Shown here: positions 31,356 through 40,169 of the stretch, piece by piece | How positions within the stretch are numbered: the stretch's first letter is position 1 | How the letters are laid out: the number at the start of each line of letters is the position of its first letter | DNA from: CAXXOK01 sp963674895 | GTDB taxonomy: Bacteria; Bacillota; Clostridia; Christensenellales; Aristaeellaceae | NCBI GenBank assembly: GCA_963674895.2 | Contig: CAXXCY010000003.1 | Coordinates: 1,860,001 to 1,924,000, forward strand | Direction of reading: 5' to 3' | Length of the DNA stretch: 64,000 bases | The notes under the pieces: model-generated | Databases searched by the model: none | What the model saw: only the letters and a program-made list of their open reading frames with translations | Told to the model about the DNA's origin: nothing | Made by a program: the position numbers and the translations under genes

Positions 31356-33329
31356 ATGAAAAAACTCATGAAGGGCAACGAGGCGATCGCCGAAGCGGCC
31401 GTCCAGGCCGGATGCCGGTTTTTCTTCGGTTATCCCATCACGCCGCAGAATGAAATCCCCGAATATATGTCCAGGCGTCTGCCGGAAGCGGGCGGCTGTT
31501 TTCTGCAGGCGGAGAGCGAAATATCAGCCATCAATATGGTCTACGGAGCGGGCGGGGCGGGCGCGCGCGTGATGACCAGCTCCTCCAGCCCCGGCATCAG
31601 CCTCAAGCAGGAGGGCATCAGCTACCTCGTGGGCGCGGAAGTGCCCTGCGTGATCGTGAACATCATGCGCTGCGGCCCGGGCCTCGGCGGCATTCAGCCC
31701 GCCCAGAGCGACTACTACCAGGCGACGCGCGGCGGCGGGCACGGCGATTACCGCACCTGCGTGCTGGCGCCCGCCAGCGTGCAGGAAGCCGTGGACCTGA
31801 CCCAGAGCGCCTTTGATATCGCGGACCGGTACCGCAACCCCGTGATGGTGTTGGGCGACGGGATGATCGGGCAGATGATGGAGCCCGTGGAGATGAACAG
31901 CGATTACCGCCCAGCCGCCGATCTCGCGGAGAAAACCTGGGCGGCCGACGGCCACAAGCAAACGCCCGGCCGCCCGCACAGCCTCATCAACAGCCTGCAG
32001 ATCGACCCCAAGGTGCTGGAGCGGCACTGCGAGCGGCTTGAAAGCAAATACCGCAAAATCAGCGAAAGCGAGTGCCGCTGGCAGGAGGAAATGCTCGGGG
32101 ACGCCGAGATTGTGATCGTCGCTTACGGCACCACCAGCCGCATCGCCAGAAGCGCGATGCGCAAATGCCGCGAGCAGGGTTACAAGGTGGGGCTTCTGCG
32201 CCCGATCACGCTTTGGCCCTTCCCCGCGGAAGCCATCCGCAAGACCATCCCCCAGGCTAAGCATTACCTGACGGTGGAAATGAGCGCCGGGCAGATGGTG
32301 GACGACGTGCGCCTTGCCGTAAACGGAGAACGCCCCGTGCATTTTTACGGGCGCATGGGCGGCATGGTGCCCACGGTTTCGGAAATCGTGGACGAAATCC
32401 ACAGATACGGCGAGCCGCACCTGAAACCCCCCCTGCAGACCGAACTGGACCACGTAATCGACGCCAAGCTGCGCTCCATCACGGACGCGGTCAAACAGAT
32501 ACTCGTAAAGGCAGGCAAAAGGATCGACGACGCACAGGGAACCGGCGCAAAGAACAAGCAACAGCCGACGACCGCACCCAAGACGAAGGAGGGAAACGGT
32601 ATGTTTGATGAAAAATCTTTCGATGAGATTGAAGAAAAGTTCAACTCTGCGCTGAACAAGATGAAGCAAAAGCTCAAGGAAGCAAGCGGAAAGATCGACG
32701 AAACCTCCGCCGGGGATATGAAGCAGAAGGTGAAGGACGCCGCGGAAACCATGGCGCAGCGAATCCGGGACGCCGCCCTGAAAATGGAACAGAAGCTGGA
32801 TGATTCCGGCGTCAAGCACAGCAATCCCTCTCTGGATGAAATCGAAGAGGACCTGAACCTTGCCGCCGAGGAAATGGACCACGCGTTTGAAAGCGCCGCG
32901 GACGCCATCGACGAGCAGGCGGAAAAGGCCGCGGAAACGCTGGACGACAAGCTGGAAGCCATGGGGAAAAAGCTTGAGGACGCGGGCAGGAAGCTGGATG
33001 AGAAGCTCGAAGCCGCCGGGAAAAAGCTGGACGAGATCACCATGGACGACGTCCAGGAGAAGCTCAACTCCGCAGCCAAGGCGGTGGAGGAGAAGCTCAA
33101 TGAAGCGGGCAAAAAGATCGACGAGTTTCTAAACGACCCCGACGTGCAGCAAAAGGCGGAGGAAGCGGGCCAAAAGGTTAACGATTTCTTCGACCGCTCG
33201 GGCAGGTCCATCGCGACGGGCATCGACAGCTTTATCAAAATCATCACCCGCGCCGCAGAAACCGTCAAGAAGGACCTGGGCGGGGACCAGCCCAGGGATG
33301 ATGACGCGCACGACAAGGGGGACGAATAA
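31356..33329 (+). CDS. 2-oxoacid:ferredoxin oxidoreductase alpha subunit with long helical tail
   Basis: Residues 1 to about 385 are a VorB/KorA-type alpha subunit (GNEAIAEAAVQAG, FFGYPITPQNEIPEY, SSPGISLKQEGISYL) of an oxidoreductase that decarboxylates a 2-oxoacid such as 2-oxoisovalerate or 2-oxoglutarate and reduces ferredoxin. The usual subunit ends near 350-380. Here the frame continues through a polar linker (385-415) into about 240 residues of charged amphipathic helix with repeats such as KLEAMGKKLEDAGRKLDEK. The junction carries an internal ribosome site and ATG at 32601. Start 31356 follows AAAGGAAC. The tail could tether the complex or be a separate stress-type protein. Confidence 0.88.
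   Translation: MKKLMKGNEAIAEAAVQAGCRFFFGYPITPQNEIPEYMSRRLPEAGGCFLQAESEISAINMVYGAGGAGARVMTSSSSPGISLKQEGISYLVGAEVPCVIVNIMRCGPGLGGIQPAQSDYYQATRGGGHGDYRTCVLAPASVQEAVDLTQSAFDIADRYRNPVMVLGDGMIGQMMEPVEMNSDYRPAADLAEKTWAADGHKQTPGRPHSLINSLQIDPKVLERHCERLESKYRKISESECRWQEEMLGDAEIVIVAYGTTSRIARSAMRKCREQGYKVGLLRPITLWPFPAEAIRKTIPQAKHYLTVEMSAGQMVDDVRLAVNGERPVHFYGRMGGMVPTVSEIVDEIHRYGEPHLKPPLQTELDHVIDAKLRSITDAVKQILVKAGKRIDDAQGTGAKNKQQPTTAPKTKEGNGMFDEKSFDEIEEKFNSALNKMKQKLKEASGKIDETSAGDMKQKVKDAAETMAQRIRDAALKMEQKLDDSGVKHSNPSLDEIEEDLNLAAEEMDHAFESAADAIDEQAEKAAETLDDKLEAMGKKLEDAGRKLDEKLEAAGKKLDEITMDDVQEKLNSAAKAVEEKLNEAGKKIDEFLNDPDVQQKAEEAGQKVNDFFDRSGRSIATGIDSFIKIITRAAETVKKDLGGDQPRDDDAHDKGDE
32585..32603 (+). promoter_or_regulatory. 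Internal ribosome site and in-frame start inside the alpha-subunit fusion
   Basis: GAAGGAGG (32585-32592) lies 8 bases before ATG (32601-32603), which is in frame with the alpha subunit as Met416. It would yield a free 242-residue helical protein beginning MFDEKSFDEIEEK. The site is as good as those of real starts in this window and suggests two genes merged by loss of a stop codon, with both products still possible. Confidence 0.65.
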
Positions 33330-33330
33330 C

Positions 33331-34071
33331 TTGGCCGTCGTATTTGAGAAATCCAAGCTCCTCACCGAGAAGCCGTTCCACTACTGCCCGGGCTGCACCC
33401 ACGGCATCATCCACCGGCTGGTCGCGGAAGCGCTGGAAGAACTGGGCATCGGCGAGACGGCCATCGGCGTCGCGCCGGTGGGCTGCGCGGTGTTTGCCTA
33501 CGAGTATTTTGCCTGCGATATGATGGAAGCGTCGCACGGCCGCGCGCCCTCCGTGGCGACGGGCATCAAGCGCGTCTGCCCCGACAAGGCGGTGTTCACC
33601 TACCAGGGCGACGGCGATCTGGCCTCCATCGGCACGGCCGAAATCGTACACGCGGCGACACGCGGCGAGAACATCACGGCCATTTTTGTCAACAACGCCA
33701 TCTACGGCATGACCGGCGGGCAGATGGCGCCCACCACCCTGCCCGGCCAGGTGACCACTACCAGCCCGTACGGGCGGGATGTGAGCCACTGCGGCTATCC
33801 CGTACCTGTGAGCGAAATGCTCTCCACCCTGAACGGTTCCGCCTATATCGCGCGGGTCAGCGTGCACGACGTTGCGCATATCAAGAAGGCCAAAGCCGCG
33901 ATCAAGACGGCGTTCACCATGCAGATGGAAAAGAAGGGCTTTACGCTGGTGGAGGTGCTCTCCACCTGCCCGACCAACTGGGGCCTTTCGCCCAAGGAAT
34001 CGCTCAAATGGCTCAGCGACAATATGATACCCGCCTTCCCGCTGGGCGTGTTCAAAGGGGGCGACGCGTAA
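33331..34071 (+). CDS. 2-oxoacid:ferredoxin oxidoreductase beta subunit (thiamine diphosphate)
   Basis: The 246-residue beta subunit binds thiamine diphosphate: the motif runs from GDGDLASIGTAEI to NNAIYGMTGGQ, and YCPGCTHG near the N-terminus carries conserved Cys. The start is taken as TTG 33331 two bases after the alpha stop, with AAGGGGG upstream; an ATG at 33298 would overlap the alpha gene. The gamma subunit ATG overlaps its stop (TAATG). Confidence 0.9.
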   Translation: MAVVFEKSKLLTEKPFHYCPGCTHGIIHRLVAEALEELGIGETAIGVAPVGCAVFAYEYFACDMMEASHGRAPSVATGIKRVCPDKAVFTYQGDGDLASIGTAEIVHAATRGENITAIFVNNAIYGMTGGQMAPTTLPGQVTTTSPYGRDVSHCGYPVPVSEMLSTLNGSAYIARVSVHDVAHIKKAKAAIKTAFTMQMEKKGFTLVEVLSTCPTNWGLSPKESLKWLSDNMIPAFPLGVFKGGDA

Positions 34072-34607
34072 TGGAAAAGCGTTTCCTGATCGCCGGCTTC
34101 GGAGGCCAGGGCGTGCTGCTGATCGGGCAGCTGATTGCCAAAACCGCGATGCTGGAGGGCAAAGAGGTCAGCTGGATGCCCAGCTACGGCCCGGAAATGC
34201 GCGGCGGCGAGGCCAACTGCGCCGTGGTGGTCGGCGACGAAGCCATCGGCTCGCCGCTGGTCAGCGATCCGCTCATTCTGGTGGCGATGAACAAGCCAAG
34301 CCTTGTGAAGTTCATGCCGAAGATGCAGCCGCACGGATTGCTTTTATACAATTCCTCGCTCATTGAGGGCGTGGCCCTGCGGGAGGATATCGACGTCGTC
34401 GCCGTTGCGTGCAACACGATCGCCGATTCGCTTCATGAACCCCGCGCCGCCAATATGGTGATGCTGGGCGCGCTGCAGGCCGCCACCCGCATATTTACCA
34501 ACGAAAGCCTTCTGACGGTGATCACCGAATGGCTCGGAACCAAAAAGGCGCACATGCTGGAAGTGAACAAGCAGGCGCTGGGCATGGGCCGCGCGGTGGT
34601 GCGGTAG
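34071..34607 (+). CDS. 2-oxoacid:ferredoxin oxidoreductase gamma subunit
   Basis: The 178-residue gamma subunit shows GFGGQGVLLIGQLIAK, the segment SWMPSYGPEMRGGEANC, and VNKQALGMG near the end, all conserved in VorC/KorC. It completes the delta-alpha-beta-gamma set. The exact 2-oxoacid cannot be read from sequence. Confidence 0.92.
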   Translation: MEKRFLIAGFGGQGVLLIGQLIAKTAMLEGKEVSWMPSYGPEMRGGEANCAVVVGDEAIGSPLVSDPLILVAMNKPSLVKFMPKMQPHGLLLYNSSLIEGVALREDIDVVAVACNTIADSLHEPRAANMVMLGALQAATRIFTNESLLTVITEWLGTKKAHMLEVNKQALGMGRAVVR

Positions 34608-34611
34608 GCTC

Positions 34612-34867
34612 GATAGGGATTTCACCCCTAGCACCCCGACAAGTGCTTCGCCCTTGTCCCATACATAAAGACCGCGCAATGCGCGGTCTTTATTGTGGGG
34701 TTCAGGGGCGCTGCCCCTGATCAGGGTTATAGGGCTACGAAGGTGAGCGTGTGCCCAGTGGGCACAGCCGCGTAGCGGCTTGCGAACCGGAGTTGGGAGC
34801 TTTTACAGAGTAATGCGACTGGCAAGGAGCAGTACGACAATAAAAGCAAGTGAACGAAATCCCTATC
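34612..34867. repeat. Element with 12-bp terminal inverted repeats (copy B)
   Basis: GATAGGGATTTC (34612-34623) and GAAATCCCTATC (34856-34867) are perfect inverted repeats 256 bases apart. They bracket the whole korC-like to ROK gap, and the right arm includes the ROK stop codon. Inside, 34749-34813 (GTGTGCCC-AGT-GGGCACAG, CCGCG-T-AGCGG, TTTTACAGAGTAA) matches 17580-17645 of copy A. The rest contains the oxidoreductase terminator and GGGGCGCTGCCCC. It resembles a MITE or REP-like unit, but the outer arms of A and B differ. Confidence 0.6.
34667..34695 (+). terminator. Terminator after the oxidoreductase operon
   Basis: AAAGACCGCGC (34667-34677) pairs with GCGCGGTCTTT (34681-34691) around AAT, then ATT. 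The symmetric A and T ends let it work in both directions. Confidence 0.75.
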
Positions 34868-35750
34868 ATCTCCCCAATAGCGCCCGCTTCCCCAGCAAAT
34901 ACGCGCCGACCAGCCCGCTGACGGGGAACAGCGCGGGCGGGACGATGAGCCGGTCGATATGTTCGAGGATGGCAGGCGACTGAATGTAGCCGCCCAGCAG
35001 TTCCCGCGTTCGGCGGCGGATCATCGGGAACAGAGCCTGGCGCTGCATCACGCCGCCGCCGAGGATGATGCGCCGGGGACTGACGGTCAGGATCAGGTTG
35101 ACGCACATCTGCGCCAGGTAATCAGCCTCGACGAGAAAGGTCGGGTGACCGTCGGGCAGGTTCTTCGCGTCGCCGCCTACCCGCGCGCCGATGGCGGGCC
35201 CGGCCGCCAGCCCCTCGCAGCAGCCGTCGTGATAGGGGCACACGCCTCTGGGGTTGGGGTCGTCCGGGTGCGGCCGGAGCAGCATATGCCCGATCTCGGG
35301 ATGCAGAAGCCCGTGCACCAGATTGCCGCCGGAGAGTACGCCGCCGCCGATTCCCGTACCGACGGTGATATACACGGCGTCCCTGAGGCCCTGAGCCGCG
35401 CCCCGCTCCGCTTCGGCGAGCACCGCGGCGTTGACGTCCGTATCAAACGCGCAGGGGATGTCCGCGTCCCCTTTGAGCGCGCGCAGCAGCGGATAGTTCT
35501 GCCACGGCAGCTTCGGCGTCGAGGTAATACTGCCGTAGGTATCGGATTCAGGGTTCAAATCCACCGGCCCGAACGAGGCGATTCCCAGCGCGTCGATCCG
35601 GTGTCCGGCAAAAAATGCCAGCATCGCGGGAACGGTTTCCGCGGGCGTAAGCGTGGGCAAAGTCTGCCTCGCAAGCTCGTTTCCCTGTTCGTCAAAAATC
35701 CCCAGAACCATCTTGGTGCCGCCGGCTTCCAGCGCGCCGATCCTCCGCAT
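34866..35750 (-). CDS. ROK family sugar kinase (fructokinase-like)
   Basis: The 294-residue kinase begins IGALEAGGTKMVLGI (ATP phosphate loop), has FDTDVNAAVLAE, VGTGIGGGVL and the zinc segment HPEIGHM...GVCPYHDGCCEG of ROK fructokinases (ScrK/GmuE type). It would phosphorylate fructose or mannose. Start 35750 follows GAGGAG at 9 bases; a longer frame runs into the promoter region. No sugar transporter is adjacent, though a GH13 enzyme lies 2.6 kb away. Confidence 0.85.
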   Translation of the reverse strand: MRRIGALEAGGTKMVLGIFDEQGNELARQTLPTLTPAETVPAMLAFFAGHRIDALGIASFGPVDLNPESDTYGSITSTPKLPWQNYPLLRALKGDADIPCAFDTDVNAAVLAEAERGAAQGLRDAVYITVGTGIGGGVLSGGNLVHGLLHPEIGHMLLRPHPDDPNPRGVCPYHDGCCEGLAAGPAIGARVGGDAKNLPDGHPTFLVEADYLAQMCVNLILTVSPRRIILGGGVMQRQALFPMIRRRTRELLGGYIQSPAILEHIDRLIVPPALFPVSGLVGAYLLGKRALLGR

Positions 35751-35780
35751 ATCCGCCAACTCCTCACGTTTTGTGTTTCC

Positions 35781-35809
35781 ATCATAGCAAAAACGCGCCG
35801 CAAAAACAA
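35781..35809 (-). promoter_or_regulatory. Promoter of the ROK kinase gene
   Basis: On the minus strand TTGTTT, 17 bases, TATGAT (plus coordinates 35804-35809 and 35781-35786). It is back to back with the whiA promoter. Confidence 0.6.
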
Positions 35810-35810
35810 C

Positions 35811-35840
35811 TTGACGAAACAGGCTTTCGTACCGTACAAT
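35811..35840 (+). promoter_or_regulatory. Promoter of whiA
   Basis: TTGACG (35811-35816), 18-base spacer, TACAAT (35835-35840). Confidence 0.65.
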
Positions 35841-35923
35841 AACCGCATAAAACAAGGATGTTTGCGGCGGTCAGGTTTACAGTTGATCGGCTGTTTGTTT
35901 TGAATGTCTGCGAAAGGATGCGT

Positions 35924-36871
35924 ATGTCGTTTTCCTCCGACTGCAAGGAAGAGCTGTGCCGCGTGCCCTGTGCGAAATCCTGCTGCCGTATGGCCGAGCT
36001 TGCCGCGCTGTACCTGTGCCTGGGTTCGCTCTCACTCCTGGGGCAGGGCAAGCTCAGCGTACGCTTCGCCGTGGAAAGCCCCGCCATCGCGCGGCGGATT
36101 TACCGGTTCATCCAGCAGGAAACGCAGATCGCGGCCCAGCTGCAGTATGTGACGCGCGCCCGCTTCGGCGGCACGCGCGAATATGTACTGACCATCGGCC
36201 CTATGGATTCGCCCAAACTGCTGGAACGCTTTGATATGGTCACGTCTGACGCCTCCCCGGTTCTTTTGCAGACCACGCCGCGCGTCAGACTCAACCGCAC
36301 GTGCTGCCGCCATGCGTTCCTGCGCGGGGCCATCCTCGGATGCGGCACGCTGGTCAGCCCCGAACACGCCTATCACCTGGAGTTTCTGGTCAAGGACGAT
36401 ACGCTCAGGCGGAGCATCGGCAAGTGCCTGCAAAGCCTGCAGGTGCCCGTAAAGCAGCGCAGGCGCAAGAACGCCGTAAGCCTGTATGTGAAGCAGAGCG
36501 AGCACATCATCACCGTCCTCACGGCGACCGGCGCGCACCAGGCGGTCACGACGCTGGAAAGCATGCTGGTGAAACGGCAGGTGCTTGGCAATGTCAACCG
36601 GGCCATGAACTGCGATTACCATAACCTGCAAAAGCAGATGAACGCGGGCGCGGAGCAGATCCGGCTGATCGAACGGCTGATGGCTTCCGACCAATTTGCA
36701 GCGCTGCCGGAAGGGCTGCAGGAAATCGCGCGCATACGCCTTGCCTCCCCGGACCTGAGCCTCACGGAACTCGGCCAGCGAACCGACCCGCCCATCAGCA
36801 AAAGCGGCGCAAACAACCGCATGCGCAGGTTAGTTGAAGCCGCGCGTGAAATGACAGGCGAAACCCTGTGA
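35924..36871 (+). CDS. whiA: DNA-binding protein WhiA
   Basis: The 315-residue WhiA has an N-terminal domain related to LAGLIDADG endonucleases (SFSSDCKEELCR, RHAFLRGAILGCGTLVSPE, HLEF) and a C-terminal helix-turn-helix (LSLTELGQRTDPPISKSGANNRMRRL). In Firmicutes it affects cell division and chromosome organisation. The start at 35924 follows GAAAGGA. The usual upstream rapZ and yvcK are missing; the Crh-like gene follows, as in Bacillus. Confidence 0.95.
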   Translation: MSFSSDCKEELCRVPCAKSCCRMAELAALYLCLGSLSLLGQGKLSVRFAVESPAIARRIYRFIQQETQIAAQLQYVTRARFGGTREYVLTIGPMDSPKLLERFDMVTSDASPVLLQTTPRVRLNRTCCRHAFLRGAILGCGTLVSPEHAYHLEFLVKDDTLRRSIGKCLQSLQVPVKQRRRKNAVSLYVKQSEHIITVLTATGAHQAVTTLESMLVKRQVLGNVNRAMNCDYHNLQKQMNAGAEQIRLIERLMASDQFAALPEGLQEIARIRLASPDLSLTELGQRTDPPISKSGANNRMRRLVEAAREMTGETL

Positions 36872-36894
36872 TCCTATATAGGAGGGATAAATCC

Positions 36895-37176
36895 ATGATC
36901 CGTACCCCGATTGATCTCGGGCCGCTTCTGCCCTTTACCCGGGTGCTTGCGGCGCGTTTGGCGACCATCGGCGGACACTACCAGTGCAGCCTGACCCTGG
37001 AGCAGGATGGCCTGGCTGTCAACCTGAAAAGCATGCTGGGCATGCTTTCCCAAACGATGAAACCCACGTTGGATATCTCGCTCGTCGCCGACGGCACGGA
37101 CGAGGAGGCGGCCACCCGGGCGATCGCCGCGGCGATTGAGGAATACCGGCGCGGCGAAGCAGCGCCAAAGCCCTGA
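36895..37176 (+). CDS. Crh-like HPr family protein lacking His15
   Basis: The 93-residue protein has the HPr fold signature VNLKSMLGMLS with Ser exactly at residue 46, the HPr kinase target. Position 15 is Thr, not the phosphotransfer His, and the RPA that follows it in HPr is gone. Crh of Bacillus has the same logic (Gln15, Ser46) and acts as a CcpA partner. The gene follows whiA by 23 bases with GGAGGG upstream, the same order as whiA-crh. It is therefore a regulatory rather than a PTS carrier protein, by inference. Confidence 0.8.
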   Translation: MIRTPIDLGPLLPFTRVLAARLATIGGHYQCSLTLEQDGLAVNLKSMLGMLSQTMKPTLDISLVADGTDEEAATRAIAAAIEEYRRGEAAPKP

Positions 37177-37191
37177 CGGAAAGCGCAGCCG

Positions 37192-38292
37192 ATGGCTGAC
37201 ACAGCGGTTTGCGACTGGCTGATGGACAGCGCCGACGCGCCGATACGCTACCGCGTCGCGCGCGAGCTATTGCAGGATGCCAAAACCGCAAAGAGCCTGG
37301 AAAGCGAGCTTACAGACCACCCGGCCGCCGGCCAGTGGCTCCGGCTCCTGAAGCCGCAAACCCCTCCGCGGCACCGGTGGATGGAGCACGGCAGCTTTGA
37401 TTTTTGTTTGGAAAACGCGATACTCAAGGCGGTGCAGCTCGGCCTGCACGGCGGCCTGCCGCAGCTTACGGACGCGGCAGGCCATACTCTTGCCAAAATG
37501 GAGCGGGCCGCCGGGCTTGAAACAGCCCGCAGGGACTTTATCACGGCGGTCCTGACGGCCAACCTGCTGTCCGCCGCCCGGGTGGAGCACGGAGCCGTTT
37601 TACGCTTCATGCTCAAAAGCCTTGACGAAATGCACCGCTTTACACAACAGCAGCCGTATGACTTTTATATGGGCGCAGACGAGCGCGGGCGCCTGACCGG
37701 CGTTCCGGCATGCTGGAAAAACCGGGAGCACTTCATCCGGCCGGAAATTATCCGGGAGCACGGCTACGCCTATCCCCTGCTTTACGATATCGTGGGCATG
37801 CATTCACTGTACCGCCTGCGCGACCCCGCAACCGACCGGAAGATCGACGATATCATCAGGTATATCGCCGCCGACGGGTTCCACGCAAGCGTCGCGGACG
37901 GATACGGCATCATTCGGGAAGACACGGGAAAATATATGGCCATGGGCTGGGACCCGAAGGCTCCCGGCTGGTTTGGCGTGGCCGGATATCTGGCAAGCGG
38001 CCATGTTCCAAAGCTCCTGTTTTATGCGCTCCACGCCTCCCGCTACCCCGCCATGCGCCGGACCCGATGGTTCCGGGATTTGCTGCGCTGCCTCGGCGCG
38101 TACCAAACGGGCGAGGGCCGGTACCGCTTCCCCGCCGCATGGCTGCCGGAGAAGACGGGGTACGCGATGCTGGGCAGCCACCTGTCCTTCGGGGAAACCC
38201 GGCGCAAGAAGAACTGGCGGGAGATCGAATCGACCTTCTATATGCAGCTGCTAAAAAGCGGGCCGGCCATGCCTTTCGGGGATTGCGGTTGA
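37192..38292 (+). CDS. Conserved-looking hypothetical protein, helical
   Basis: The 366-residue protein has no signal or membrane segment. It is helix-rich with repeated motifs such as HGSFDFCLENAILKAVQLGLHGG, LRFMLKSLDEMHRF and LLYDIVGMHSLYRL, suggesting an alpha/alpha toroid of the prenyltransferase or terpene-cyclase-like kind. I do not recognise a family or active site. It starts 15 bases after the Crh-like gene with a weak GGAAAG ribosome site. Confidence 0.6.
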   Translation: MADTAVCDWLMDSADAPIRYRVARELLQDAKTAKSLESELTDHPAAGQWLRLLKPQTPPRHRWMEHGSFDFCLENAILKAVQLGLHGGLPQLTDAAGHTLAKMERAAGLETARRDFITAVLTANLLSAARVEHGAVLRFMLKSLDEMHRFTQQQPYDFYMGADERGRLTGVPACWKNREHFIRPEIIREHGYAYPLLYDIVGMHSLYRLRDPATDRKIDDIIRYIAADGFHASVADGYGIIREDTGKYMAMGWDPKAPGWFGVAGYLASGHVPKLLFYALHASRYPAMRRTRWFRDLLRCLGAYQTGEGRYRFPAAWLPEKTGYAMLGSHLSFGETRRKKNWREIESTFYMQLLKSGPAMPFGDCG

Positions 38293-38348
38293 TAAATCCG
38301 GCAAGAAACGATAAAATGATCGGAGAATTTTAATTGGGAGGCGCGCCG

Positions 38349-40169
38349 ATGCTCCGCCACGATTCCCATTCCCCGGATTTCCGCAGTCCCGTCGGGCCGG
38401 TCCCTTGCGGCGGAACGGTTACGCTGCGTTTTTTGTGCGGGGAAACATACGCCGTCACCCTGCGCACCTGGGACGGCGCGGAGCGGCTCACCCCCATGAC
38501 CTCCGCCGGAGGCGGGTGCTGCGAGGCAACGCTGACCGTGCCGCCCGTGCCGATGCTGTTCTGGTACGATTTTGTCGTGCACACGCCCGCGGGCGACGTG
38601 CGCTACGGCAACCGGGACGACGGGCTCGGCGGCGAGGGGCAGGCCGTAAACGACACGATGCACGCCTTCCAGATCACGGTGTACGATCCCGCGTACGAAA
38701 CGCCAGCATACCTCCGGGAAGGGATCCTGTACCAGGTGTTCCCCGACCGCTTTTCCCCAGGCGGGCAGCCTCCGTCGCCGGCGCGGCAGGCGAAAATCGC
38801 GGCGGCGCACCCCGAAGCGACCTTCCACGCGCAGTGGGACGAAGCGCCGACGCTTTTTATCGACCCCGAAAACGGCGACAACCGCGCGCTGGATTTCTTC
38901 GGCGGCACGCTCAAGGGCATCGAGGAGAAGCTTCCGTATATCCGCGATCTGGGCGCGACGGTGCTCTATCTCAACCCCATCGTGCGCGCGCGCACCAACC
39001 ACCGCTACGATACGGGCGACTACCACCAGGTCGATCCGGTTTTGGGCGATATACCGGATGTGCGGTCGCTGACCGAAAAGGCGGAATCGATGGGCATCCG
39101 CATCGTGCTGGACGGCGTGTTCAGCCACACGGGCGCGGACAGCCTGTATTTCAACCGGTACGGGCGTTATCCGGGCAAGGGCGCGTACCAGAGCAAGCGC
39201 TCCCGTTTCGCCTCCTGGTACCGTTTCTTTGAGTTTCCGGACAAATACAACGCCTGGTGGGGGTTTTACACGCTGCCCGCGCTGGAAAAGGACCAGCCGG
39301 ATTACCAGCACTTCCTGCTCAATCAGGAAAACGGCGTGCTCCCGTATTGGCTCAGGAACGGCGCGGCGGGCTGGCGGCTGGACGTGGCGGACGAGCTGCC
39401 CGTGAGGCTTCTGCAAAAGATGCGCTACGCCGTAAAGAACGCGCGCGCGGACGGCGCGCTGATCGGCGAGGTTTGGGAGGACGCCAGCAACAAGGTCAGC
39501 TACGGGGAGGCCCGCTCCTATTGCCTGGGCGATACGCTGGACAGCGTGATGAACTACCCCCTGCGCCGCGCCGTGATCGACTTTTTTACGGGCAAGGCCG
39601 ACGCGCGGGCGCTGAAGCGGCTGATCCTGCACCAGCGCGAGGTATACCCCGCGCCCTTCCATTACAGCCTGATGAACCTTTTAGGGAGCCACGACCGCGT
39701 GCGCGCCCTGAACGCCTTCGCGGGTTACGACCGGGAGGGCGTCGCCCAGATGCCGCGCGCGGAAGCGCAAAAAATACGCCTCAAGCCCAGGCAGCTCGCG
39801 CTGTCCAAGGCGCGCTACCTGGAGGCGCTCAAGCTGGTCTGCGCGCTGCCGGGCATCCCCTGCGTGTACTACGGCGACGAGATCGGCATGCAGGGCATGG
39901 CCGACCCCTGGAACCGCGCGCCGATGGCGTGGGACCATGCGGACGCGGCGTTCCGTGCCGCCGTGCAGGCCATACTGACGCAGCGGAAACAAACCCCGAT
40001 ATTGCAAACGGGCTTCCTGGACGCGGATGCGCCCGACGCCGACACGCTCATCATCCGCCGCACGGCGCAAAACGGCCTGGACGCTTTCGGAAAGCCTATG
40101 CAAGCTGGGGATGCGGAGATCACGGTCACCCGCAGCCTGCAGCCGTTTACCGGGGAGGCGTCCGGATGA
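38349..40169 (+). CDS. GH13 alpha-glucan hydrolase, neopullulanase/maltogenic amylase type
   Basis: The 606-residue protein has an N-terminal beta domain (about 1-120), then the catalytic barrel. The four GH13 regions are present: DGVFSHTG, GWRLDVADE with the nucleophile Asp, GEVWEDA with the acid Glu, and LLGSHD. LYLNPIVRARTNHRYDTGDY is also typical. There is no signal peptide, so it works on imported maltodextrin or cyclodextrin. The ATG at 38349 follows GGGAGG; a TTG 15 bases earlier overlaps that site. The end overlaps recF by 4 bases (ATGA). Confidence 0.9.
   Translation: MLRHDSHSPDFRSPVGPVPCGGTVTLRFLCGETYAVTLRTWDGAERLTPMTSAGGGCCEATLTVPPVPMLFWYDFVVHTPAGDVRYGNRDDGLGGEGQAVNDTMHAFQITVYDPAYETPAYLREGILYQVFPDRFSPGGQPPSPARQAKIAAAHPEATFHAQWDEAPTLFIDPENGDNRALDFFGGTLKGIEEKLPYIRDLGATVLYLNPIVRARTNHRYDTGDYHQVDPVLGDIPDVRSLTEKAESMGIRIVLDGVFSHTGADSLYFNRYGRYPGKGAYQSKRSRFASWYRFFEFPDKYNAWWGFYTLPALEKDQPDYQHFLLNQENGVLPYWLRNGAAGWRLDVADELPVRLLQKMRYAVKNARADGALIGEVWEDASNKVSYGEARSYCLGDTLDSVMNYPLRRAVIDFFTGKADARALKRLILHQREVYPAPFHYSLMNLLGSHDRVRALNAFAGYDREGVAQMPRAEAQKIRLKPRQLALSKARYLEALKLVCALPGIPCVYYGDEIGMQGMADPWNRAPMAWDHADAAFRAAVQAILTQRKQTPILQTGFLDADAPDADTLIIRRTAQNGLDAFGKPMQAGDAEITVTRSLQPFTGEASG

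Noticed and set aside
31524..32882. Long minus-strand ORF opposite the oxidoreductase alpha subunit
   Set aside because: Antisense shadow of a GC-rich real gene whose motifs are clear on the plus strand.
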